DNA from: Chloroflexota bacterium
Lineage (GTDB): Bacteria; Chloroflexota; Anaerolineae; B4-G1
Assembly: GCA_024232355.1 (NCBI GenBank)
Contig: JAAEPW010000949.1
Coordinates: forward strand, 1 to 21,184
Length of the DNA stretch: 21,184 nt
Reading direction: 5' to 3'
Each line of letters opens with the position of its first letter. Within the stretch, counting starts at the first letter, position 1. A program made the position numbers and the translations under genes. The notes under the pieces were generated by a model, which was not told the origin of the DNA, made no database searches, and was given only the letters and a program-made list of their open reading frames with translations. Below, piece by piece: positions 16,001 to 21,184 of this stretch.

Positions 16001-18368
16001 TGGCGCTGTCCTCATGCTACGCCATAGTACATTGTATAATAACAACACTACCACCCAAGATGGCGGTGGTATTCACAATGATGGATACATGACCATTACC
16101 CATAGTACCTTGATAAGTAATACCAGCAACGAATCCGGCTATGGCAATATTCAAAACGTTGGTACACTACATTTGTATAACACTATCATTGCTGGGGGCC
16201 TTTCCGGAGACAATTGTACCAATTATGGTACAATTACTTCTCATGGTTACAATCTAACGAGCGACGACACTTGCAACCTGGGCGCCGTTGGCGACATCAC
16301 CAACACCAACCCTCTGCTTGGTCCGCTGGCCGACAACGGCGGCCCCACGCCCACCCACCTGCCGCATCCCGGCAGTCCCGTGATCGACCACATCCCCAAC
16401 GGACAGAGCGGTTGCAGTACCACCTACACCGAGGATCAGCGCGGCATCTCCCGCCCGCAGCCCATGGGCGGCGCGTGTGACATTGGTGCGGTGGAGGTGG
16501 AACAAGCCGCACCGCCCGCGCCCATCCTCCACCTGAGCAAAAAGGTAAACAACCCCACCCCCGACCCAGGCGAGATGGTAACCTACACCATCGTCGTCAG
16601 CAACACCGGCGGCGCGCCGGCCACCGGTGTGCTCATCTCCGACACACTGCCGGCGGGCGTGACGTACGCGGAGACAGGTGTGGTGAATCCGCCCGGCACG
16701 ATTCTCCTGCCGCAGTCAAACCTTATCCACATCCAACTGCCGCCCCTGGCCGCTGCCGCGCGGGCCACCGTCATCTTGCCGGTCACAGTTAGCCAAGACG
16801 CGAGCGGCATTATCGTGAACACTGCCGCCGTGACCAGCGCGCAAGAGAGCGTTCCAGTCAGCAACAGCGCCAGCCTGTCCGTCTCTCCCTTCAAACCGGT
16901 CAAGTCGATCAAAAGCGGCCCGTGGCTGGAAGGCGCTACCTGGAGTACGGGAAATGCCCCCGTCGACGGCGACGCGGTAGAGATTATATCCGATCACACC
17001 ATCACCGCGCCCAACACCGTGCAGATCGGCAGTCTAACCGTTTACACCAGGGGCGTCCTCCTGAGCGTCTCGGGACAGCCGCTAACCTTGAATGCGAATG
17101 GGGTTATCTCTAACGCTGGCTCTATTTTGGGGCACGATGGGGTCAATAACTCGGGGGCCAACCAAAACGGTAGCAACTTGATCTTGCGCAGCGATCAGGT
17201 TTACAACGCCGGGACTATTAGAGCGGGCAACGGACTTGACGGGTCCCCTGCCACTGTTGGCGGGTCTGTTCAGGCGCAGGCAAGGATTATTTCCAATACA
17301 GGGACAATCTGCGCCGGCGCCGGCGGTAGCAGCAGCAGGACTAGGCAAGCCGGCGTCGGCAGCTCCGTCTCTGTCTACGGCGGTGGCGCTGCCGGTGCCG
17401 GTGCCAGTGTCGGCTTTGGCGGCATGGGTATGGCTGGTACCCTTAGCCTTGGCAACGTCAGTGCCGGCGTCGTTGCCGTGGTGGCCAGCCCCAGCAACAT
17501 TAATTCCTCTAGCACCTCTACTACTACCACCATAACTTCGCTCGTCAATCCTGGGCTGCTCTGCGCCGGCGACGACGATACAACTACAAAGGATGGCAAG
17601 CTGATTCTCAGCATCCAGCCCGGGGAAGTTCAGTCGGACCGGGCGAATCTGCGTCGCGCCAGCAGCGACAACGCCGCCCAGAATCCGCCCAGACTCTTGC
17701 TCTCCGGCAGCGGAACGCAAGTGAGAGGCAGCAACGTCATTGTTTCCAGCGACGAGGCAACCCAGATAATAATGACCAATCTGGATACCAAAGCTATCTC
17801 CGCCACCGGCAACCTCAACATCGCCGGGGGGAGCGTTGATTTCAGGGACAGCGCCAACGCTATGGCGAGGGTGGCGGGGCAGGCGGTCGTCGCCTCGGAT
17901 GTGATCACCAAAGACACGGGCGTAGCATTAAGCGATCTGATCGTCGCCGGCGGCGGGGTCGCAACACAAACGAGCGGTATCTTGTACAACGTCATGTTGG
18001 GCGGTCCGGGTATCGCCACCGCTCTGCCGGGCGAAACCGTGACCTTTACCTTGACCCTCTTTAACGCCACTCCGACTACAGATACCTTTATCCTGGCAGC
18101 CACGGTTCCGGCTACCTGGACAGTGAACGGTCTACCCGCCAACTCTCAAACCCTCCCCGCCCTGGGGACACAGGACATCTTGCTCAGTTTGAGCGCGTCC
18201 TCGGCGGCGTCGGTGGGACAGAGCGGCGTCATCACCTTTACCGCAACCTCGCAAACGGATGCCAATGCAGTGGCAGTGGAAACGCTGCAAGCCGTCGTAG
18301 CCAAGACCAATGACGGCACAGAGACGGGGGAGGAGATTTTCTTGCCACTGGTGATACGGAACGGGTAA
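13029..18368 (+). CDS. Giant secreted adhesin-like protein: two beta-helices, DUF11, three Big_1-type Ig repeats
   Basis: ATG 13029 follows AAAGGAG; the product is 1779 residues. Parts in order: signal peptide (~1-35); a first parallel beta-helix rich in NNT, GGGIHN and SGT turns (~100-400) ending in a DGDPRNATTPDLGADEY motif typical of choice-of-anchor-Q-like helices; a DUF11 domain (~455-575, QVNDDTPDPGQTITYEI); three tandem invasin-like Big_1 domains (starts near 580, 675 and 771, each with TSIPGDGS.T..LT.TVNDQ.GNP); a second helix announced by TDTVDSGAGSLRQAV (~866) and ending near 1157; a second DUF11 (~1164-1290); a third strand-rich region starting WLEGATWSTGNAPVDGDAVE (~1298), with a Gly/Ser/Ala-rich tract near 1420-1500; and a beta-sandwich with tail FLPLVIRNG. 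That tail recurs on secreted Chloroflexota proteins and may be a sorting signal. Likely a surface adhesin or matrix protein. Confidence 0.9.
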   Translation: MKTKRLLISLILGLGLTLAMLWLIGAGELPIALADGNVILSCSDNNADNVYALTTTIHALNTNPLSDTIVLPSGCVYTLTTVDNSPGFPSGDNGLPLITSTIIISGNGSTILRDNGAPSFRILMVNFGGNLTLNDLTLRNGRVSGGFSDKGGAIYNSNALTLNNTTIISNYADNGGGIHNSFGTLTLNNSQVISNYTDGEGGGLHNNSGTLFVYTSTIANNQGGLGGGIWSNDNTTLHNSTVKGNTASSAGGIYFGSGGTLTMTRCYLLNNTATSFGGGLDSSGQIILVNTIIADNHVISDTGKGSGVYHGDSSPVYMIHTTLAHNTGGDGSGLHLDSFNGTAFLTNTILVSHTVGITVTAGNTVTMDYTLWGDGSAWANQDKWLGAGVVNSANDFTGDPAFRDPASGDYHISSNSAAIGEGVDAGVSHDIDGDPRNATTPDLGADEYTAPPVTLQLLKQVNDDTPDPGQTITYEIIVNNTGGENATGAVITDALVSGLNFVGSVTLDPPTAGITGTYPTLVSNLTITAGKRVTVTFQVTVSTDLAAGTVLTNTAAVTSTEVATPVVDVRSVTVNALVPTTIILTADPTSIPGDGSATADLTATVNDQVGNPVTNGTVVTFTTDLGNLPAATATTTGGVATMTLTSEVAVDTAHLTATADAVSDTTTMDLTAYPDSLSLIVDPTSIPGDGSSTAVLTMTVNDQIGNPIADGTVVTFTTDVGNLSAATATTTGGVATMTLTAEVAVGTANARGTTSNGDYIQVQVEFTAYPAALTLTANPTSIPGDGSATTDLTATVNDQVGNPVTNGTVVTFATDLGSLPAATATSTGGAATMTLTAGMVDGTAHITATASMVSDTTTVTILCLPTIIAVTDTVDSGAGSLRQAVAEVCKGGTITFDAGLAGKTITLTEQIALSQDVTISGTVPITINGGGTTRVFQIDSGAHVTLHSLTISNGNVGGAGGGIGNMGMLTVTHCTLSNNNTSDYLGGGIYNGAVLMLRHSTLYNNNTTTQDGGGIHNDGYMTITHSTLISNTSNESGYGNIQNVGTLHLYNTIIAGGLSGDNCTNYGTITSHGYNLTSDDTCNLGAVGDITNTNPLLGPLADNGGPTPTHLPHPGSPVIDHIPNGQSGCSTTYTEDQRGISRPQPMGGACDIGAVEVEQAAPPAPILHLSKKVNNPTPDPGEMVTYTIVVSNTGGAPATGVLISDTLPAGVTYAETGVVNPPGTILLPQSNLIHIQLPPLAAAARATVILPVTVSQDASGIIVNTAAVTSAQESVPVSNSASLSVSPFKPVKSIKSGPWLEGATWSTGNAPVDGDAVEIISDHTITAPNTVQIGSLTVYTRGVLLSVSGQPLTLNANGVISNAGSILGHDGVNNSGANQNGSNLILRSDQVYNAGTIRAGNGLDGSPATVGGSVQAQARIISNTGTICAGAGGSSSRTRQAGVGSSVSVYGGGAAGAGASVGFGGMGMAGTLSLGNVSAGVVAVVASPSNINSSSTSTTTTITSLVNPGLLCAGDDDTTTKDGKLILSIQPGEVQSDRANLRRASSDNAAQNPPRLLLSGSGTQVRGSNVIVSSDEATQIIMTNLDTKAISATGNLNIAGGSVDFRDSANAMARVAGQAVVASDVITKDTGVALSDLIVAGGGVATQTSGILYNVMLGGPGIATALPGETVTFTLTLFNATPTTDTFILAATVPATWTVNGLPANSQTLPALGTQDILLSLSASSAASVGQSGVITFTATSQTDANAVAVETLQAVVAKTNDGTETGEEIFLPLVIRNG
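14790..15605 (+). repeat. Three tandem ~285-bp DNA repeats encoding Big_1-type domains
   Basis: The shared string CCCACCAGCATTCCCGGCGA starts at 14790, 15075 and 15363, giving periods of 285 and 288 bp (95-96 residues). Repeats 1 and 3 are almost the same at DNA level over the core (ACGGTCAACGACCAAGTAGG and following), more alike than either is to repeat 2. That suggests recent duplication or gene conversion. Confidence 0.85.
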
Positions 18369-18374
18369 CCAAAG

Positions 18375-18407
18375 AGACCCCAAGGGTCTTAAAAACCCTT
18401 GGGGTCT
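18375..18407. repeat. REP-like palindrome upstream of the Y1 transposase
   Basis: AGACCCCAAGGG (18375-18386) pairs perfectly with 18396-18407 around a 9-nt loop and is followed by TTTA. It starts 6 nt after the stop of the large protein and probably also acts as its terminator. The transposase ribosome-binding site AGGAG directly follows. Confidence 0.8.
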
Positions 18408-18421
18408 TTAGGAGAACACCA

Positions 18422-19009
18422 ATGTCCAAACCGATCCCCCTCCACCCTGGCGAATTCTATCACATCTACAACCGGGGCAACAATCGGGAGGATATCTTTA
18501 TCGAGAACCGTAACTATCGTCACTTTATGAAACTCTACGCCAAATACATCGAACCGGTCGCCGATACCTTTGCTCATTGTCTGCTGCGCAACCACTTTCA
18601 TTTTCTGGTGCGGATCAAGAGACCCCAAGGGTTTCAGAAAACCCTTGGGGTCTCGTCGGGGGTCTCGCAGCAGTTCGGCAACCTGTTCAACGCCTATGCC
18701 AAAGCGATCAACAAAGCCTACGGCCGCACCGGCAGCCTCTTTCAGAACCCTTTTCAGCGCGTCCACGTCGATTCCGACGCCTACTTTACCGGGCTGGTGA
18801 CGTACATCCACCACAATCCACAAAAGCACGGTCTCGCGAACGATTTTCGCGCCTGGCCTCATTCCTCGTACCGGACGCTGCTGTCCGCTCAAGCAACGCG
18901 CTTAAAGCGCGAGGACACACTCGCATGGTTCGGCGGCGTGGATAGTTTTGTGGCGCTGCACGAGCAAGAGAGTGATGAATGCCAAGTGGCTTTGTGGACG
19001 CTAGAGTAA
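18422..19009 (+). CDS. REP-associated tyrosine transposase (RAYT, Y1/IS200-like)
   Basis: ATG 18422 follows AGGAG (18410-18414). The 195-residue protein has the RAYT N-terminus GEFYHIYNRGNNREDIF, the HUH metal motif H58-F-H60 in LLRNHFHFLVRI, the core NLFNAYAKAINKAYGRTGSLFQ, and the catalytic Tyr candidate Y128 in LVTYIHHNPQKHG, plus WPHSSY. RAYTs are single-copy, domesticated-looking relatives of IS200/IS605 transposases that cut and move short palindromic REP sequences as single-stranded DNA. Matching palindromes lie directly upstream (18375-18407) and downstream (19019-19052). A third copy, at 18619-18654, sits in frame inside the gene and encodes a surface loop RPQGFQKTLGV between the HUH strand and the next helix. 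All catalytic motifs are present, so the protein looks intact. Confidence 0.93.
   Translation: MSKPIPLHPGEFYHIYNRGNNREDIFIENRNYRHFMKLYAKYIEPVADTFAHCLLRNHFHFLVRIKRPQGFQKTLGVSSGVSQQFGNLFNAYAKAINKAYGRTGSLFQNPFQRVHVDSDAYFTGLVTYIHHNPQKHGLANDFRAWPHSSYRTLLSAQATRLKREDTLAWFGGVDSFVALHEQESDECQVALWTLE
18619..18654. repeat. REP-like palindrome inside the transposase coding sequence
   Basis: GAGACCCCAAGGGTTT (18619-18634) pairs perfectly with 18639-18654 around a 4-nt loop. It covers codons ~66-78 without breaking the frame. The flanking palindromes share its sequence. Confidence 0.85.
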
Positions 19010-19018
19010 GAGACCAAG

Positions 19019-19052
19019 AGACCTCAAGGGTTTCGGAAAACCCTTGGGGTCT
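19019..19052. repeat. REP-like palindrome downstream of the Y1 transposase
   Basis: AGACCTCAAGGGTTT (19019-19033) pairs with 19038-19052 over 15 bp with one wobble, loop CGGA, followed by TTTCC. It starts 9 nt after the transposase stop codon and may also terminate its transcript. Confidence 0.8.
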
Positions 19053-19079
19053 TTCCTCCGACACCTGTACAATCCGAAC

Positions 19080-19172
19080 ATCATGCACTTGCATGATATA
19101 AAAATCCCGCAGGTGTATGACCCAGAAATACGCTAGCTGCCAGATGCGGTTAGCGTATTTTTCCTTTATACT
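19080..19172 (+). promoter_or_regulatory. Promoter module B of the receiver/head-GIN 2 operon
   Basis: TGCATGAT at 19090 and TGTATGAC at 19114 are 24 bp apart, with a further inverted copy ATCATGCA at 19080. The dyad 19126-19135 / 19151-19160 (10 bp perfect) encloses a 15-nt loop with CTGCCAGATG, and TATACT lies at 19167-19172. Distances from second repeat to dyad (12 bp) and from dyad to -10 (41 bp) equal those of the module at 11443-11525. The arms differ from it by paired substitutions. Confidence 0.65.
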
Positions 19173-19198
19173 GATCACAGATTATCGAGGTGACAGGA

Positions 19199-19588
19199 AT
19201 GCGCATTTTACTTGCAGACAACCAACCCAAGGTACGACTTGCCCTGCAACTGCTGCTGGCGCAAGAAGAGGGGATTTGTGTGGTAGGAGAAGCCGCCAAT
19301 GCTGAGGGCTTGTTCACACAGATAGAGGCAACCCGCCCTGATCTGGTTTTGCTCGATTGGGACTTGCCAGGCGGACCAATGGTTGATCTGTTGTCTGTTC
19401 TAAATAACACCTACCCTGCGCTATCGGTGATCGCCCTCAGCTGGCGGCTAGAAATGGGACACGAGGCTTTGGATGCCGGGGCCGACGCTTTTATCAGTAA
19501 AGCGGATCCGCCAGAACAATTGTTGGCAGCCATATCGTCCCTCGACCAAGAGGCTAATGCAAGTACGGGAGAGGGGGGCCATGTTTGA
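19199..19588 (+). CDS. Single-domain response regulator (receiver only)
   Basis: ATG 19199 follows GAGG (19187-19190); an upstream in-frame GTG at 19190 is less likely. The 129-residue product is a CheY-like receiver: ILLADNQPKVRLAL (one acidic residue of the usual pair is Asn), phospho-acceptor in LVLLDWDLPGG, Ser in VIALSW, and the conserved Lys in GADAFISKADPPEQLLAAI. No DNA-binding domain follows. The DW after the phospho-acceptor is shared with the degenerate receiver at 1211. It is the first gene after promoter module B and overlaps the next gene by 8 nt, implying translational coupling. It may be a phospho-relay intermediate or act by protein contact at the membrane. Confidence 0.85.
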   Translation: MRILLADNQPKVRLALQLLLAQEEGICVVGEAANAEGLFTQIEATRPDLVLLDWDLPGGPMVDLLSVLNNTYPALSVIALSWRLEMGHEALDAGADAFISKADPPEQLLAAISSLDQEANASTGEGGHV

Positions 19589-19772
19589 AAAGCGAAAAAC
19601 ACAAACTCTGGAACAAGTCAACCGCATCAGCTTTGCCTTTCTCGTTGGCATTGGTGCGGCAGCGGGTATGGGCATCAAAACGGGCAATATGGGTATTTGC
19701 ATCGCTATCGGCATCACAGTGTTCCTGATCTTTGGAGTCGAATTTGATCAGGATAACAATCTCACACATTAG
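19581..19772 (+). CDS. 63-residue glycine-rich membrane protein
   Basis: ATG 19581 overlaps the receiver stop codon (ATGTTTGA) and follows a purine-rich GGGAGAGGGGGG. The protein has a charged N-terminus (MFEKRKTQTLEQVNR), then two hydrophobic stretches with small-residue spacing (FAFLVGIGAAAGMGIKTGN and MGICIAIGITVFLIFGVEF), and a polar tail. The GxxxG-like pattern suggests a helical hairpin that oligomerises. The family is not recognised. Overlap with the receiver gene argues that the two products work together, possibly as receiver plus membrane effector. Confidence 0.75.
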   Translation: MFEKRKTQTLEQVNRISFAFLVGIGAAAGMGIKTGNMGICIAIGITVFLIFGVEFDQDNNLTH

Positions 19773-19777
19773 ATTTG

Positions 19778-19916
19778 CTACCGGACACTTTTCACATACG
19801 AGCGGGATATGTTAATTTTTTACCACGAATTTCACAAATTTTCCTCCCACATTCGGTGCAACCTACGGTTGCCTTAATTCGTGCAATTCGTGGCTAAAGA
19901 AAAAAGTGTCCGGTAG
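19778..19916. mobile_element. MITE-like element with 15-bp terminal inverted repeats
   Basis: CTACCGGACACTTTT (19778-19792) and 19902-19916 are perfect inverted copies. Inside, CCACGAATT (19823-19831) pairs with 19885-19893, and a small GCAACC/GGTTGC hairpin sits near 19858. The 139 bp carry no gene. It lies between the membrane-protein stop (19772) and head-GIN 2 start (19943), so it appears to have been inserted into the operon. Confidence 0.7.
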
Positions 19917-19942
19917 TGAAACATTAGAAAAGGAGACAAATT

Positions 19943-20749
19943 ATGAAACAGCGTATAGGATTTTTAGCAGCAATGTCGGTGATGGCAATGAGTATTCTGG
20001 CCTGCCAGGTGGGAGGAATCCCGATCTCTGGCAGAGAAATCCGTGGCTCGGGGAATGTCGTCACAGCAATTCGCGAGGTGAGCGGCATCACTGGCGTCGA
20101 ACTGACAACGATAGGCACTTTGTACATCGAGGTGGGTGAGAGCGAGTCACTGCGCGTCGAGGCCGAGGAGAATTTGCTCCAGTACATCCAGACCAGAGCA
20201 CGCGGGGGGACATTGGTGATCGATACCCAAAACAACGTTAGTCTGCGTGCCACACAGCCAATCAATTATTACCTGACGGTGACGGACCTGGACACGATCA
20301 GGATTTCGTCCAGTGGGGATGTCGAGGCGCCGGACCTGGAGGCCGAACGATTCTCTGTGATTATCTCTAGCTCTGGCGATCTGCGAATGGGAGAAATGGA
20401 GGCCGATACGCTCTCCGTGGACATCAACAGCTCTGGCAATATGAGGATGAGCGCGTTGCACGCAAACACCCTCGATGTGGACATCTCTAGTTCCGGGCAT
20501 CTAGAGATCACGGACGGCCAGGTGGAGCGGCAGAACGTCACCATCAGCAGTTCGGGCGATTATGACGGCAGAGACCTGGAAAGCGACGAGGCCGAGGTGC
20601 GCATCAGCAGCAACGGCTCCGCGACCATCTGGGTGAGCGACCATCTGGAGGCAAACCTGAGCAGCAGTGGCGACCTATACTATATCGGTAGTCCCTCGAT
20701 GGATGTGAGAACGGGTTCGTCGGGCAACATCGAGCAGATCGGCGAGTAG
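19943..20749 (+). CDS. Head-GIN (DUF2807-like) lipoprotein 2
   Basis: ATG 19943 follows AAGGAG in the same leader as head-GIN 1. A lipoprotein signal ends in SILAC with Cys21. The 268-residue protein is clearly paralogous to the one at 11634 (IRGSGNVV, ITGVEL, IEVGESESLRVEAEENLLQY, YYLTVTDLDTI, APDLEAERF). Two differences stand out: it has an extra repeat (DTLSVDINSSGNMRMSALHA), and the GSG turn of paralogue 1 is nearly everywhere SSG here (ISSSGDV, ISSSGDL, INSSGNM, ISSSGHL, ISSSGDY, LSSSGDL). A consistent Ser for Gly change at the same turn position suggests selection or spread by repeat conversion. Likely a surface lipoprotein in the operon begun by the receiver. Confidence 0.88.
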   Translation: MKQRIGFLAAMSVMAMSILACQVGGIPISGREIRGSGNVVTAIREVSGITGVELTTIGTLYIEVGESESLRVEAEENLLQYIQTRARGGTLVIDTQNNVSLRATQPINYYLTVTDLDTIRISSSGDVEAPDLEAERFSVIISSSGDLRMGEMEADTLSVDINSSGNMRMSALHANTLDVDISSSGHLEITDGQVERQNVTISSSGDYDGRDLESDEAEVRISSNGSATIWVSDHLEANLSSSGDLYYIGSPSMDVRTGSSGNIEQIGE

Positions 20750-20772
20750 TGAGCCAGTCAAGCAGAAAAGTT

Positions 20773-21184
20773 ATGAGGATAATTAAAAGTATCCTGATGA
20801 CGGGCTTTAATGGCCTGTTGCTCTTTGTCTTGCTGTTCACCTTGGGTAGGCCGGGTGATCTATATTTCAACGCCGGGAATGAATACTTTTTCTCACGGGG
20901 AAACGCCTCTGTCAGTGTACGATCCGAAATCATGCAGCAATTGCACGATTTTCAAGATGGCTACACCGGACGGGATTTATCCCAGGCTGAATCATTTGCT
21001 GCACGACTGTTTTCACCGGACGACATTGTCATTCTTGGTACCATGGGTACTGGTTCAGTTGAATGGGATTACGATGTAGACGAGGTTTCCATACCTCGTA
21101 GAGCCTTACGCGCTATGGAAAGCGCGGCTACAAGCTCAATTTCGAGCCACAACAGACTATTCTCTAAAAATCCCACCCAACTGA
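20773..21184 (+). CDS. Membrane-anchored protein, 5' part (runs off right edge)
   Basis: An open frame starts at ATG 20773, 23 nt after head-GIN 2, and stays open for 137 codons to the window end. It begins MRIIKSILMTGFNGLLLFVLLF, an uncleaved signal anchor or signal peptide, followed by a soluble part with YFNAGNEYFFSRGNASVSVR and SPDDIVILGTMGTGSVEW. I do not recognise the family. The ribosome-binding site is weak. The close spacing suggests it belongs to the head-GIN 2 operon. Confidence 0.65.
   Translation, partial: MRIIKSILMTGFNGLLLFVLLFTLGRPGDLYFNAGNEYFFSRGNASVSVRSEIMQQLHDFQDGYTGRDLSQAESFAARLFSPDDIVILGTMGTGSVEWDYDVDEVSIPRRALRAMESAATSSISSHNRLFSKNPTQL

Noticed and set aside
16212..16235. 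9-bp palindrome AATTGTACC / GGTACAATT inside the giant gene
   Set aside because: Sits in codons for CTNYGT in a low-complexity beta-helix; a short chance palindrome is likely.
7251..19052. CRISPR array as an explanation for the short repeats
   Set aside because: The repeats are few, far apart, lack regular spacers, and no cas gene is present.
18389..19178. Minus-strand and alternate frames over the transposase
   Set aside because: Shadows of the RAYT gene; the repeated RPQGF/DPKGF-like peptides are only translations of the palindromes.

Overview
The window looks like a chromosomal segment from an uncultured or environmental Chloroflexota bacterium, probably near Anaerolineae. This is inferred from gene style only: a large secreted parallel beta-helix protein ending in FLPLVIRNG, long GAF-rich NarL-type histidine kinases, head-GIN lipoproteins, ELWxxDGT repeat proteins, and many short palindromes plus a REP-associated (Y1) transposase. 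No rRNA, tRNA or CRISPR was seen.

Layout. (1) Positions 1-1912: the 5' part of a secreted ELWxxDGT-repeat protein on the minus strand runs off the left edge. Its start lies inside a 26-bp perfect inverted repeat. A degenerate single-domain response regulator (minus) and a 127-bp hairpin MITE-like element follow. (2) Positions 1913-5752: three closely spaced plus-strand genes (small membrane protein, amidohydrolase, CrtI/phytoene-desaturase-like FAD oxidoreductase) end in a stem-loop. (3) Positions 5857-11421: a signalling cluster with a Tat-exported solute-binding lipoprotein without permeases, a 1078-residue Cache-HAMP-GAF-GAF-GAF-HisKA_3 kinase, and a NarL/LiaR-type regulator. (4) Positions 11443-12487: a promoter with a conserved dyad, then head-GIN lipoprotein 1. 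(5) Positions 12581-18368: a promoter region with 11-bp direct repeats and a 1779-residue secreted adhesin-like protein. (6) Positions 18375-19052: a RAYT-type Y1 transposase flanked by palindromes, with one more palindrome inside its coding sequence. (7) Positions 19080-21184: a second copy of the dyad promoter, driving a single-domain receiver, a 63-residue membrane protein, head-GIN lipoprotein 2 (after a 139-bp MITE-like insertion), and the start of another membrane-anchored protein at the right edge.

The most interesting structure is the pair of paralogous modules at 11443-12374 and 19080-20749. Both start with the same promoter architecture: direct repeats 24 bp apart, then a dyad whose arms differ by compensatory changes while its loop is conserved, then a -10 box at identical spacing. 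Both end in a head-GIN lipoprotein. Together with the neighbouring LiaR-like two-component system this suggests an envelope-sensing regulon. That is an inference and has not been shown.
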